A stretch of DNA of 64,000 bases from G963674835 sp963674835 (GCA_963674835.2 CAXXKC010000003.1:3224001-3288000); one strand, 5' to 3'. Numbered from the stretch's first letter, positions 9,241 to 19,800 are shown. Notes: generated from the sequence alone by a model not told the origin. A program made the numbers and translations.

Positions 9241-9265
9241 CCCGTAGGTTATGCTTCAGCAAAAC
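9241..9265. repeat. Dispersed 25-bp repeat, copy A
   Basis: Begins CCCGTAGGTTATGCTTCAGC and ends AAAAC. It matches two further copies near 14.05 and 14.1 kb, differing in the last bases. In the best-preserved copy the GTTATGCT/AGCATAAC arms make a perfect inverted repeat. This copy lies between the PEP carboxykinase-like gene and the convergent membrane-protein gene. Confidence 0.6.
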
Positions 9266-9304
9266 ACGGCCATCAACCCACGCGTGCCACTCCCCGCGCC
9301 CACC

Positions 9305-10831
9305 CTACTTCCCTCTCGAATCCCCATCACCTTCCGAATCTAACCGCTCCAGAACCTCCCCACGCAGCACCGTCTCCCCGCCCCAAATCTCCGAGACGTC
9401 CGGGCATTTCTCGATGTGACTCGGGTTCGGCGTCAGAATCACATCCGCCGTCCGAACCGCAGGATCCACGCCCTCAACACGTTTCTCAAAATGGCCGCCG
9501 CTGCTTCGGCTGTTTCCCTCCTTCCGCCACGTCCACATAGAGCCCATCGGAATCACTCGCCCACCGATCGACACCGCCACGTCGTAACTCAGAGCGCCAC
9601 TCACCGCCGGAGAAAACCCCGCCCGCAACACAATTCTCTTCTTGCCACCATCCCCGTCCAGCACCGCCAGACGCTCGATCACGATACCGCCTCCTGGACC
9701 CGGATCTCGTCGAGCATCTGTTGTTAGCCCCACAAGCCGTTCTTTCGCCGGGTAGACCTTCAGCGGCGCCGACACCGTCTGCTGCCAGCGCTTGCGAGCC
9801 TTCGGCCAACGACTCTTCGACAACTCATCGGCATTCAGCCCTTTGAGTGTGGCCTCGTCCACGTAAGCACAGTCCAACTCCACCGTAATCTCGTGCTCTC
9901 CCGCCTTCAGGTCGCCTTCATAGCGACCGGACCAACCCTGGCCGTTCTTCGAGGTCTGGCGGATGCTGATGGGCTGCCCATCCATCAAGACCCGGTCCAC
10001 TTGCCACAGAAGTTGCAGACCCGGCCCGCCGTGGCTGGCCCAGACGCTACCATAACGAACCTCAATGTCGAACCGCGCCGTGCCTTCGCGAAGCCGCGGT
10101 AACTGCTCAACCCGCGGCTTCATGCCGTGATAGGCATCGCACAGGCTGAACAACACCGGGTCCGAAACCTTCCCCGCCCCCACCGCCGACTCCAAAAACG
10201 TCCTCTGCCAGGTCAACGGCCTGTCCCAACCCTGCGGCCGGCTCGTGGTCATGAACTTGACCAGTTCCTTAATCGTCTCGTCAACGTCCGCTTGCGACAA
10301 CGAGCCCGTCTTCAAACGCTGCTCCAGCTCCCTCCACACCCACGGTTGGTCAACTTGGTTCGGCAACTGCTCCTTGATCAACTGCTGATTGCTCAACATC
10401 CGCAGACCCGGCTGCGATCCCAACATCGCGTACGCGGCCAGCAAGAGGCCGATTCCCACCAGGGGCATCGCCACCAACGCCAGGCCCCAAACAAACAAGC
10501 CCCATCGTCGGCCCCGCCCCGCCAGAAACAAGATCCCCTTGGGCTCTCGCAGACTCGCGCCACATTTCGGGCAGTCTCCCGCCCGATCCACGGCCACCAC
10601 TGGCAAACTCCCCTTGCAGGCCCCGCACACCGGCGTCAACCCACTCCACGTGCGACGACTGCCCAGCCACAGAATCGTCCCGATCGCCAACAGAAACGGA
10701 CCGACTGAAACCACCAGCGAAGCGACTTGTGCAAAAAGGTTGGGGTTCCGCATGAACAAGTGCCCCAAAACCCCCACGCCCACACCGACTGCACACGTGA
10801 CAACCAGAAACGTCCTCAAACTGAACTGCAT
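9305..10831 (-). CDS. Planctomycete membrane protein with zinc ribbon, function unknown
   Basis: Not a recognised enzyme. The protein (about 508 residues) starts with the 'QFSLRTFLVVTCAVG' hydrophobic segment common in planctomycete membrane proteins, followed by a second membrane helix, a four-Cys ribbon (VCGAC about residue 70 and CPKCG about residue 90) and two more helices (about 112-140). The rest is a soluble domain of about 360 residues rich in beta structure with a central segment VDRVLMDGQPISIRQTSKNG. The start was set at the ATG with GGGGAG five bases upstream; a GTG two codons earlier sits on top of that site. It is convergent with the PEP carboxykinase-like gene and stands alone. 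Function cannot be inferred. Confidence 0.75.
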   Translation of the reverse strand: MQFSLRTFLVVTCAVGVGVGVLGHLFMRNPNLFAQVASLVVSVGPFLLAIGTILWLGSRRTWSGLTPVCGACKGSLPVVAVDRAGDCPKCGASLREPKGILFLAGRGRRWGLFVWGLALVAMPLVGIGLLLAAYAMLGSQPGLRMLSNQQLIKEQLPNQVDQPWVWRELEQRLKTGSLSQADVDETIKELVKFMTTSRPQGWDRPLTWQRTFLESAVGAGKVSDPVLFSLCDAYHGMKPRVEQLPRLREGTARFDIEVRYGSVWASHGGPGLQLLWQVDRVLMDGQPISIRQTSKNGQGWSGRYEGDLKAGEHEITVELDCAYVDEATLKGLNADELSKSRWPKARKRWQQTVSAPLKVYPAKERLVGLTTDARRDPGPGGGIVIERLAVLDGDGGKKRIVLRAGFSPAVSGALSYDVAVSIGGRVIPMGSMWTWRKEGNSRSSGGHFEKRVEGVDPAVRTADVILTPNPSHIEKCPDVSEIWGGETVLRGEVLERLDSEGDGDSRGK

Positions 10832-10862
10832 CTCCACTCCCCTTTCTCACCCACCACGTCCT

Positions 10863-10888
10863 CCCCTCGCCCGCAAGCGGGAGAGGGG
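10863..10888. repeat. REP-like palindrome, copy 2
   Basis: Inverted repeat with arms CCCCTC.CCCGC and GCGGG.GAGGGG around AA, able to form a stable stem. It lies directly upstream of the membrane-protein gene and is followed by a CACGGTGAGGGCGG stretch of the kind often found beside such palindromes in GC-rich bacteria. A related degenerate copy is near 9.17 kb. Confidence 0.55.
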
Positions 10889-10944
10889 CATCACGGTGAG
10901 GGCGGCCTCCTCGACTTCTCTGCTTTCACATCACACCGATACCC

Positions 10945-11047
10945 TATTGGGTCCTGCATTGGAACTGGAACGAGGCCGACCATCGGGAAGCCGAAAGATC
11001 AGGATTGGGTCGGACCCCTTGTTCCGTTTTCAATAAAGGCATCAATC
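10945..11047 (+). repeat. MITE-like element, copy 1
   Basis: A 103-bp sequence repeated at three places in this window with only a few base differences. Its left end (TATTGGGTCCTGCATTGG...) and the reverse complement of its right end (TATTGATGCCTGTATTG...) match at about 23 of 29 positions by hand, so it has long imperfect terminal inverted repeats. A TA at the outer ends is suggestive of TA-targeting (IS630/Tc1-type) MITEs; this copy ends CAATC rather than CAATA. It carries no gene. It lies about 120 bp upstream of the GH2 start codon. Confidence 0.75.
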
Positions 11048-11169
11048 AATGCCATACACGCCAACGGAACGCCCGCACGGTCCTTCGCAATCTCGATATC
11101 CCCGCCGCGCTTGCAGTGCATTCCCCACCGCTGCATACTGATATCTTCCCTCACCCCAAGGCTCGCACC

Positions 11170-14058
11170 ATGCCATACCGCATCATCTTCCTCGCCGCCG
11201 TTGCGATCTGCTCTTGCCATCCGGCGCTTGCCCAGCCCGAGCAAATCGATCTCTCCGGCCCTTGGTCATTCTGCTACACCACCGAGCACGATACAACCCC
11301 GCCGCCCGCCGAGGCCTTTCAACAGCAAGCCCCCATCCCCGGCTGCTGGGACGATACGTTCGACCAATCCAAAGCCCGCCAACTCTGGCCCGATGCCCGC
11401 TTCAATCCCGACTACCGCTCCGTCGCCATCCCGACCACCACGCCGCTCCCCGACGCATCGCTCCCCTATCTGCTCGGCGTCGGCTGGTACCGTCGATCCC
11501 TCGACGTGCCCCACGCATGGCGCGATCGCCAAGTCACGCTCCACGTCGGCACACCCGTCATGGAAGCCTGGGTCTACCTCAACGGCCGTCAGATCGCCCA
11601 TCATCTCGGCCCGGCAACGTCCTTTGACGTCCCGTTGGCGCCCCATCTCGATTTCAATCGCTCCTCCGCACAGCCCGCCCACAGCGCGAACGAACTGATC
11701 GTCGCCGTCTCGAATCTCCGCGACGACCGCGGTGGATCGCGAGTCCGCGGCTACAAGGGCCGCAGCGGCGGCATCTTCGGACCCATACTGCTCGATGTTG
11801 CCGGCCCCGCGCGAATCGCTGACCTCCTGGTCTATCCAAGTGCAGACCTCGACACCCTCCACTGGAACGCCGAGCTACAAGGCAAGCTCACACCCGACGC
11901 CGAGTTGCACTGGAGCGTCCGCGACCCCGCATCCGGCAGCAGCGTCGCCCAAGGCCAACAACTCGCCGCCTCCGACCTACTGCACTGGACCACCACCACC
12001 CTCGATATTCCCCCATGGTCCGACGACCAGCCCCACCTGGTTGAACTGCTCGTCACGCTCCACGACCGCCAACACAACGTCCTCGACCAACGCACGCAAC
12101 CGTTCGGCCTCCGACGACTCACGGTCGACGGCACCGGCCTCCGTCTCAACGGCACACCGGTCTACCTCCGCGGCGTCTGCGAAATCGCCTACTACCCCGA
12201 GACCTGCACCCCGCCGCTCGACGTCCAGCCGTATCGCGACCATATCCGGCGCCTGAAGCAGCTCGGCTTCAACTGGCTGCGATGCCACACTTGGGTCCCG
12301 CCCGAACCCTATCTCCAGGCCGCCGACCAACTCGGCATGCTCGTCCAGGTCGAAGCGCCGGTCGGCTACGACATGTCCGATTGGCAGGCCATCCTCCGCA
12401 CCTGTCGCCGTCATCCCTCCGTCGTCATCTACTGCTGCGGCAACGAAGAGCAACTGACCGACGCAAAGATCGACTTCCTCAACCAGTGCGCCGTCCAACA
12501 GAAGCAACTCGCCCCCGACGCCCTCTTCAACCCGCAAGAGGCCATGCGCGGCATCGAGTACCACTTCACCGGCGACGACCAGCCCAACCTCCTCAATGAG
12601 CCGGTCACCTACAACCCGGTCAAACTCGATCGCCTCCGCGCGTTCTCCGACGTCTTCGGTCAATACACCTTGGGACAGCTCAGCTACACCACGCTCCAGG
12701 GAAACCACGAGCGCATCGATCGTCAACTGGCCATCTACCGCCGCCCGTGCCTCACCCACGAGTTGGGAATCATCGGCTGTTACCTGAACCTCGATCTCCT
12801 CTCGCGGTACCAGGGAACCCGCATCGGCCCCGACTTGTTCTCCAAAGTCCGCGACGCCCTCTCAGCCAAGGGCCTGCTCGATCGCGCGCCGACTTACTTC
12901 CGCAACTCCGCCGCCTGGCAGCGCCTCTTGCGCAAGGACGTCTGCGAAATGTGCCGCCACTGCCGCCTGATCACCGGCTACGACATGCTCGGTGCCAACG
13001 ACAGCCACTGGCATCGCACCGGATATCCGTGTGGAATCACCGACGAATTCGACCAACTCAAGCCGGGCGAAACGCCCGACGACGTCGTCGCCCACAACGG
13101 CCGTAGCGTCCTCCTAATCAGCCGGCAGCGCGAGCGAGCCCTTATCGCCGCCGATCGCTTCCAGCGAGATCTGAGCGTCTCCTGGTTCGACCCCACGCCG
13201 CTGAAGCAAGGCCGCCTCTCTTGGCAGATGACCACCGCTGCCGGCCCCACCGGAGCCCCGCCGCAAACGCTCCTCGAAGGCCGCCAACCGATCGCTCCCA
13301 TTCAGCCCGGATCGTTGACTCGCCTGGTCACCATCGACGCCCCCTTGCCGAACCGTGCACGCCCCACCAAGGCCACGCTCACCGTCGAGCTCTCCGGCGG
13401 CGATGCCCGCATCCGCAATCGTTGGGACTACTGGCTCTTCCCTCGCGTCGAACCGGTCCAGCCGAGCAATGTTCTCCTCGTCGATTCATTGGACCAACAC
13501 GCGCTCGCCCGCCTCGCCGATGGGGCCCGCGTCGTCATGTTCGGCACCAAGCCCTTCCCCACGCAGCGATTGACCTTCCAGATGAACGTCACCGGCCGCC
13601 CAAACGGCATCCTCGCAACCGTCATCGAGCGCCACCCGGCACTGGCCGACTTTCCCCACGATGGCTACTGCGACTGGCAGTGCTCGCAGATGCTCGCCGA
13701 CAGCGCCGCCGTGCTATTCGGCTCGCTGGATGTGCCCTTCCGGCCCATCATCGAGGTCGTCAACTCCTACAAGAACCCTCAGCCTCAGGCGGCCCTCTTC
13801 CAGTGGCGCGTCGGCCGCGGCCGATTGCTCGTCTGTTCGCTCAACCTGGCTCGGCCGCAAACCGACCCGGCCGCCGCCTACCTCCGGCACTGCCTCCTGC
13901 ACTATGCCTCTGGCGATGCCTTTGAGCCGACCGTCGAAGTCGCCCCCTCAAAGCTGGCCCAACTCCTCAAGCTCCCACCGCCCACGCTCGAAGAGCAACC
14001 CAAGACCGACCAAGCCGTCGACCCCCGAATGCAGCACCCGCGCCCAAAGAACCCGTAG
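11170..14058 (+). CDS. Secreted glycoside hydrolase family 2 protein
   Basis: Probable exported beta-glycosidase (beta-galactosidase/mannosidase/glucuronidase type). The chosen ATG begins a signal peptide (PYRIIFLAAVAICSCHPALA); a longer frame would start inside the upstream MITE. Order: sugar-binding domain with LSGPWSF and RDDRGGSRVRGYKGRSGGIFG, an immunoglobulin-like domain, then a TIM barrel with LRLNGTPVYLRGV and NWLRCHTW. The acid/base Glu is in CCGNEEQ (E426) and the nucleophile in LTHELG (E531), so the active site is intact. The last 250 residues form an extra module (HYASGDAFEP near the end) that resembles the tail of the second GH2 enzyme near 51.7-54.5 kb. The stop codon lies inside the dispersed 25-bp repeat. 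Substrate unknown. Confidence 0.88.
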   Translation: MPYRIIFLAAVAICSCHPALAQPEQIDLSGPWSFCYTTEHDTTPPPAEAFQQQAPIPGCWDDTFDQSKARQLWPDARFNPDYRSVAIPTTTPLPDASLPYLLGVGWYRRSLDVPHAWRDRQVTLHVGTPVMEAWVYLNGRQIAHHLGPATSFDVPLAPHLDFNRSSAQPAHSANELIVAVSNLRDDRGGSRVRGYKGRSGGIFGPILLDVAGPARIADLLVYPSADLDTLHWNAELQGKLTPDAELHWSVRDPASGSSVAQGQQLAASDLLHWTTTTLDIPPWSDDQPHLVELLVTLHDRQHNVLDQRTQPFGLRRLTVDGTGLRLNGTPVYLRGVCEIAYYPETCTPPLDVQPYRDHIRRLKQLGFNWLRCHTWVPPEPYLQAADQLGMLVQVEAPVGYDMSDWQAILRTCRRHPSVVIYCCGNEEQLTDAKIDFLNQCAVQQKQLAPDALFNPQEAMRGIEYHFTGDDQPNLLNEPVTYNPVKLDRLRAFSDVFGQYTLGQLSYTTLQGNHERIDRQLAIYRRPCLTHELGIIGCYLNLDLLSRYQGTRIGPDLFSKVRDALSAKGLLDRAPTYFRNSAAWQRLLRKDVCEMCRHCRLITGYDMLGANDSHWHRTGYPCGITDEFDQLKPGETPDDVVAHNGRSVLLISRQRERALIAADRFQRDLSVSWFDPTPLKQGRLSWQMTTAAGPTGAPPQTLLEGRQPIAPIQPGSLTRLVTIDAPLPNRARPTKATLTVELSGGDARIRNRWDYWLFPRVEPVQPSNVLLVDSLDQHALARLADGARVVMFGTKPFPTQRLTFQMNVTGRPNGILATVIERHPALADFPHDGYCDWQCSQMLADSAAVLFGSLDVPFRPIIEVVNSYKNPQPQAALFQWRVGRGRLLVCSLNLARPQTDPAAAYLRHCLLHYASGDAFEPTVEVAPSKLAQLLKLPPPTLEEQPKTDQAVDPRMQHPRPKNP

Positions 14059-14070
14059 GTTATGCTTCAG
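14052..14070. repeat. Dispersed 25-bp repeat, copy B (truncated)
   Basis: Reads CCCGTAGGTTATGCTTCAG and then diverges, lacking the distal arm. Its TAG is the stop codon of the GH2 gene, so the repeat supplies the last codons of that protein. Confidence 0.6.
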
Positions 14071-14103
14071 GTCGCGATTCACCCTCTGGGCAATACTCCA
14101 AAG

Positions 14104-14128
14104 CCCGTAGGTTATGCTTCAGCATAAC
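14104..14128. repeat. Dispersed 25-bp repeat, copy C with perfect inverted repeat
   Basis: Complete copy: CCCGTAG followed by GTTATGCT, TC and AGCATAAC, a perfect 8-bp inverted repeat. It sits in the 102-bp space between the convergent GH2 and FemAB-like genes, where a hairpin on either strand could help terminate transcription. There is no T-tract. Confidence 0.6.
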
Positions 14129-14160
14129 ACTGCAACAAACCACCCTTCACCAAAACACCC

Positions 14161-15354
14161 TCACGAAACCTGCGCCGATTCCCCAGCGCACGCACCGCGA
14201 TCCTCCTCACCCGAAAGCGCACCGAGAGTCTCCACCGGCCGATGCACGGGCTTCCGGTACGCCGGAAAGAAATCGGCTGGTTCTGGAGCCGCCGTACCCG
14301 CCTCGCGCTCCCATTGCCCGACCAAACCCCGATACGCCTCGTCGTCAAGAACTCGCCGCCACGTGTAGTACTCACCCCGCAGCTTCGAAAACCCCGCCTT
14401 GAAGTTCATCAGCGAATCGTTCTGCGCCCCCAGACCTCCGCCCAGGTGAAACACGCGATTCCCTCGCTCCATTGCCCATCGCCGTACATGATCGACCAGG
14501 TACTTCAGCGGATGATGCTCGTTGTGCTCCATCCGATGCCCGGAAAGGTGGAACTGCACGATGCCACACATCTCCGTAAACAGACCCACGCAGGCCACGT
14601 CCCCATCCACGCGAACGAGTCCCAGGTGAAGCGCGTCACCCAGGGCGTCCTTCAACTCCACAAAGTATTGCTTCGCAAAGAAGTAGAAGGGACTGGCCCC
14701 CACTCGCCGCATCGTGTCGTTGTAGATCTCGAAGAAATCGTCGAACGATTCCCACGACTCGTCGAATTCCCCCACCAACCCGTTCCTCACAGCCCGATTG
14801 ATCCGATTCCGATGCTGCGGCCGCACCTGACGCCACTGCTCCTCGTCCGAAAGCGACAGATCCAGGAACACCGTCTGCCCGTGATGTACGAGCGTTCCCT
14901 TCCGGCGGAACGGGCCCAGCGGCACCGGCAGCAGCGGATGAAACCGCACGAAAAGGCTCGCGACGTCCCGCGCGCGTAACGTCTCCTCGAGCTTCTCCAC
15001 CGCGCGCTGTACAAATCCCTCCGTCGGCTCGTCGGCCGCCACGCCCTCTTGTCCCGTACCGGCAGCCAAACTCCCAGTCGATTCCAAATTCCATACCAGC
15101 GGCGACGGATACCCGTACGGACTCGCCGCATCGTACAATACCCGGCCCGTGCTCTCCGTCGACTCGATCGGACGAACAACCAAGGGAACCAGCATCCGCC
15201 ACGTCCCCTCGGCGGCGAAAAAGGCACACCCGTCCCCTCCTTCTTGCTCCGCGCTCAAAGCGACATACCGCGGCAAATGGTGAAAATCGTGCGATGTCTG
15301 CGCAAGGGACTCCTCCCACAAACAGTCATCCGTCGTAATCAAACGTGTTTCCAT
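14161..15354 (-). CDS. FemAB/GNAT-type N-acyltransferase (polysaccharide biosynthesis associated)
   Basis: Cytosolic acyltransferase-like protein of the FemAB/BioF2 GNAT group, whose members move acyl or aminoacyl groups onto peptidoglycan precursors or sugars. The N-terminal half has FHHLPRYVAL and DAASPYGYPSPLV; the C-terminal half has the family core RPQHRNRINRAVRNGL, ASPFYFFAKQYF, GLVRVDGDVACVGLF and FHLGGGLGAQNDSLMNFKAGF. At 397 residues it is of normal size. It is the last gene of the exopolysaccharide operon, 39 nt after the chain-length gene, so it may acylate a sugar of the exported polymer, perhaps filling the N-acetylation step otherwise missing after the 4-aminotransferase domain; that is inference. 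No clear RBS precedes the ATG. Confidence 0.8.
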   Translation of the reverse strand: METRLITTDDCLWEESLAQTSHDFHHLPRYVALSAEQEGGDGCAFFAAEGTWRMLVPLVVRPIESTESTGRVLYDAASPYGYPSPLVWNLESTGSLAAGTGQEGVAADEPTEGFVQRAVEKLEETLRARDVASLFVRFHPLLPVPLGPFRRKGTLVHHGQTVFLDLSLSDEEQWRQVRPQHRNRINRAVRNGLVGEFDESWESFDDFFEIYNDTMRRVGASPFYFFAKQYFVELKDALGDALHLGLVRVDGDVACVGLFTEMCGIVQFHLSGHRMEHNEHHPLKYLVDHVRRWAMERGNRVFHLGGGLGAQNDSLMNFKAGFSKLRGEYYTWRRVLDDEAYRGLVGQWEREAGTAAPEPADFFPAYRKPVHRPVETLGALSGEEDRGACAGESAQVS

Positions 15355-15393
15355 GGCTGCAAAACGCTCAAGTAGTTCAAAAGACCCGGCCGC

Positions 15394-16860
15394 TTACGCG
15401 TCCACGTGCTCGCTTTCTCTCATGCTGCCAACTCCGTTTCCGCCGTTGGCTGCCGACTTGCGGCTCGACCGAACCGCCAGGAACGGCCCTCTCGCTACGT
15501 CGGACGCTGGCGTCCGTGTCTCAGCCCTACTTCCCTTCCGCGAGGAATCGGAGTACAGAACGACCACGACCGCTCCCACGAATCCGGCCAGCAGCCCTGC
15601 GAAGAGGATCATCGCCTTCCGAGGTCGAATCGGCCGCGGTTCGAAACTCGCCGGCTGCAAAATGCTGACGTTCGTGATCCGGTCCGCCTTCAGCGCCTGG
15701 TCGATCCGCGCTTCCTCGCGCTTCCCCGTATAAGCCAGGTACTGCGTCTCCAACTGCGCCACCTCGCGCGTGCGCTTCGTAATCTCCACTTCGGCCTCGT
15801 TCAATGCAACAAGCTCGCCGCCCAGCTCGTCGAGCTGCGACTGCAACTTCTCCTTCTGCGCTGTCAACGAAGTCAGTTCCGATGCCGCCGTCGCGGTCAG
15901 CGCCGAAAGCACCTGCTTGCGGTCGGGTGTTTCACGCCTCAAGGCCTGCTCCACCTCGACGACCTGCTGGTGGATCGCCTGCGCCCGCGGATGCTCCGGC
16001 GTATACTTCGAAAGCGCCTCCTTCTCCTGGATGCGCAATTGGAACAACTGATCCTCCATCGTCGCCAGGCCGTCGTGTGGCATGCCGCCCAGCATCTGCC
16101 GCAGAAGCGGCTCCGGAAGCGACTCCACCGACGCCTGCAACGCCTTCAGCTTCGCCTCCGACGCCGATTGCTGTGCATTCACTTGGTGAATCTGCGTCTC
16201 CAACGCGCAAATCTGGCCCTCCAACGCGCTGCGGCGACCGTCGACCGACGCCATTCCCGCCTTGTCCTTCGCGTCGCGCAGCGCCTTCTGCGCCGCCTCC
16301 AGTTGCTTCTTCAATAGATCCGACTGTTGCAGGAAGAAGTCGTACGATCCGTTGTCCCGGCTCACGCGCATGTGATCGTCCACATACTCCTTCACCAGTG
16401 TCGCCACGATCTTCTGTGCATCTTTCGGGCTGCCCGCCGTGCTCTGCACGGTCACCACCGTCGACATCCTCGGCGAGAACACCGACACGTCATTCTGCAA
16501 CCGCCGCAGCGCCGCGTCGCGTTTCTCGGGCGACATCTCCGCGCTCTTCGGTTCGCAGACCGCCAGCACTTTCTCCATGAGCGCGCGGCTGCGGAGATGC
16601 TCGACGATCGAGTTGATCTCCTCCTCCCGGTTCGTGTTCAGCGAAATCGACTCGCCCTTCGTCACCGTCGGATCCAACGCCGCGTTCTCCCGGCCCACGC
16701 GCACGAACAGCTTGGCCTCCGACGCATACTCCCTCGCCGCGAACGCCATCCACAGCACGGCCAGGAGAATCCCCGCTGCAAGGCACGCCAAGACGCGAAA
16801 ACGATAACGATATGCTGCGGCGAGCGTGTCGCGCAGCGACCTCGAATCATTGGTGTCCAT
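15394..16860 (-). CDS. Wzz/GumC-type polysaccharide chain-length/co-polymerase protein
   Basis: Inner-membrane protein controlling length or export of a polysaccharide. A cytosolic N-terminus leads to a transmembrane helix at about 22-42, then a periplasmic part of about 380 residues with long coiled coils (around 170-260 and 320-390), and a second helix near 425-448 preceded by the proline-rich PASFEPRPIRPRKA typical of Wzz proteins. The C-terminal tail of about 40 residues has no Walker motifs, so a BY-kinase is neither fused nor encoded next door. The start codon overlaps the end of the preceding fusion gene by 14 nt, with GGGAG upstream, indicating coupling. Confidence 0.9.
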   Translation of the reverse strand: MDTNDSRSLRDTLAAAYRYRFRVLACLAAGILLAVLWMAFAAREYASEAKLFVRVGRENAALDPTVTKGESISLNTNREEEINSIVEHLRSRALMEKVLAVCEPKSAEMSPEKRDAALRRLQNDVSVFSPRMSTVVTVQSTAGSPKDAQKIVATLVKEYVDDHMRVSRDNGSYDFFLQQSDLLKKQLEAAQKALRDAKDKAGMASVDGRRSALEGQICALETQIHQVNAQQSASEAKLKALQASVESLPEPLLRQMLGGMPHDGLATMEDQLFQLRIQEKEALSKYTPEHPRAQAIHQQVVEVEQALRRETPDRKQVLSALTATAASELTSLTAQKEKLQSQLDELGGELVALNEAEVEITKRTREVAQLETQYLAYTGKREEARIDQALKADRITNVSILQPASFEPRPIRPRKAMILFAGLLAGFVGAVVVVLYSDSSRKGSRAETRTPASDVARGPFLAVRSSRKSAANGGNGVGSMRESEHVDA

Positions 16861-19800
16861 GATGGTCCACTCCCAATTTCGATGAACTTCGAAGAAAAGT
16901 CTCTTGTGTCACAAGCGAGCCCGTCACGCCCGCCGTCCGACGCGATGAATGCTCCCGCGCCGCCTTCCCGCTGCGGGCCACGCCGCGGATGATGTCCACC
17001 ACTCGCCCTATGTCGCCCCGGCTTAAACTCGATCCGCTGGGCAAGCACAGCCCCTCCTCGAATAACCGCTCCGCCACCTCACCGCCCCGGCAACGACACC
17101 CCGCGTAAACCGGCTGCAAGTGCATGGGCTTCCACACCGCACGCGACTCGATGTTCTCTCGCTCCAGCGCCAGGCGAATGTCTTCCCGCGTGGCGCCGAA
17201 CTCCTCCGCATCCACCAGGATGCAGCTCAGCCATTGCGTGGCGCGCTGCTTCGGGTGCTCCGGCAGGAAACGGATTCCCGGCAATTCCCCCAGCGCCTCG
17301 CGATAAAACTCGTAGTTCGCCCGCCGCTTCTGAACGCGCTCCCCCAGCACCTGCAACTGCCCTCGCCCCACCGCGGCCAACAGGTTGCTCATCCGATAGT
17401 TGTATCCGACCGCCGAATGCTGGTAGTGCGCGCAGGCGTCCCGCGCCTGGGTCGCCAGATACCGGGCCTTGTCTGCCCAACTTCGGTTCCCCGTAACGAG
17501 CATCCCGCCGCCGCTGGCCGTGATGATCTTGTTCCCGTTGAACGAAAAGCACCCGATGTCGCCCAGCGTCCCCGCCGCGCGCCCGCCATACGTTGCCCCC
17601 AATGCCTCGGCCGCGTCCTCGATCAACGGTATTTCATAGAACCGGCACAGCCGCCGGATCGGATCGTAATCGGCGCAGTGCCCCAGGAGATCGACCGCCA
17701 GAACCGCCTTCAACGGCCGCCCCCGCCGCAAACCCGCCTCGAGTTCTTCGGCCAACAGCTCGGGATCCAGGCCCCACGTATCCGGCTGGCAATCGATCAG
17801 CACCGGCGTGGCTCCCACGTAGCGAATCGCGTTCGCCGTCGCCGCGAAGGTCATGGTTGCCGTCGCAACTTCATCGTCGGCCCCCACGCCCAACACCATC
17901 AACGCCAAATGCAAAGCCGCCGTCCCGCTCGACAGAGCCACCGCGCACTCCGCCCCCACCGCCGCGGCGAACTCCCGCTCCAATGCGTCCACGTGCGGCC
18001 CCAACGGCGCAATCCAGTTCGAGTCGAATGCGTCCAGCAACAGCTCACGCTCGTGCGGCGACATGTGCGGCGGTGACAGATAGATCCGCCGCGGCGGGGC
18101 CGCAGCCAGAACCGGCTTGGAGCTGCCCTCTGCCGGCTTCCCGTACGTTTTCTCCTCCGTGCCGAGGAACTCCGGCATCGTCACGTCCGATCCCGCGTCA
18201 ATGCCTTCCCGTCGCACAACCTTCCACAACGTGGTCAGCAGAATGCGAAAATCCAGCCAAAGGCTCCAGTGATCCACGTACCTGACGTCCAACCGGAACT
18301 TCTCTTCCCACGATATCCCGTTCCGCCCGTTGACCTGTGCCAAACCGGTAATCCCCGGCACAACGTCGTGACGGCGGGCCTGCTCCGCCGAATACCGATC
18401 CAAGTACTCCATCAGAAGCGGCCGCGGTCCTACTAGGCTCATCTGGCCCAGCACCACGTTGATCAACTCCGGCAACTCGTCCAAACTCGTGTTCCGCAGC
18501 AGCCGCCCCAATCGCGTCAAACGCACCGTGTCGCTCAACTCCCGCCCCTGCTCGTCACGCGCATCACGCATCGTCCGAAACTTGCAGATCCCAAACGGCC
18601 TGCCGTCCAGCCCCGGCCGCTGCTGGCAGAAGAACACCGGCCGCCCCATCGTCGCGCGAATGGCCAATGCGATCAGGGCCAGCACAGGTGCCAACAGCAA
18701 CAGCCCCATGCCCGCCGCCACGAAATCCATCACCCGCTTCACCCGATAACTAAACCTCCGTCGCGTCGTTTGCCGCTGAAGCGAGACAATCTCCTCGTCC
18801 AGCGCTCCCCACACATCCTCACGCCGGAAATCGTGCACCGCCCGCCGCCGTCCGGCCTCCCCGTGTTTCCTCCTCAGTTCCGGCGATTGCAGGTACCGCA
18901 CGAGCACCTTCCCCAACTCTTTCGAATCGCCGCGCTCCACGAGCGTGCCCGTCACGCCGTCCGCCACCGAGTCCACGACGCCTGTCGACCGATAGCCGGC
19001 GACCGGCAGGCCAATCGACGCCGCTTCCAACGCCACGCAGCCGAACCCTTCCCGGTACGACGGAAACGCCAACACGTCCATGACCCCGTAGTACGGCAAC
19101 GGATCCTCGACAAAGCCCGCCACAACGATCTGCGGATGAGTCTTCAACTCGCGCACACAGCTCGCCGGGAGTGGATCCCCATCTTCGAACTCTCCCAGTA
19201 CCAGCAGCCGAGCCTCCGGCACCTCCCACAACACCTGTCGCAGTGCCGCCAACAAGTCCACGACCCCTTTGTCGCGCGTCAGGCGACCCACGAAGCCCAC
19301 AACCGGCGCGTCGGCCGGGATTCCCAATCGCAAACGAATCCCCGCAGCTGCACGCCGCACGTCCGGCGTCATCTGAAAACAATCGGCATCGATGCCCGCA
19401 TTCGATCCCGATCCCAGCACCGTCGCCTTCCGTGCCCGCACCAGCCCCAGCTCCACGCACCGCGCCCGCAGACTCTCGCTAATGCAAACCACGCGCGTCG
19501 CGCACGCGCAGGCGACCCGTTCCGCCATCGCAAGCACGAACCGCTTCAAGCCGTGAGTTGTCTCCAGCCGCAGACCGAAGTGATGGTAGACCCGCACATC
19601 AACGCCCGCCAGCCGTGCCGCCAGCATCCCCAGCAGCCCGGCCTTCGGCGTCGCGGCAACCACCACATCGGGCCGCAGTGACCGAAACTGCCGCACCAGG
19701 TGCCACAGCGCCGCGCCGTCCTTCAATGGGCAGATCTCGCGACCCAGCGGCACTTCCACGGCGACCACCCCTTCCTCCTCGGCCACCTTGTGCAGCTCCG

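Noticed and set aside
11005..11169. Upstream extension of the first GH2 reading frame by 55 codons
   Set aside because: It begins inside the MITE-like element, and a proper signal peptide starts at the later ATG.
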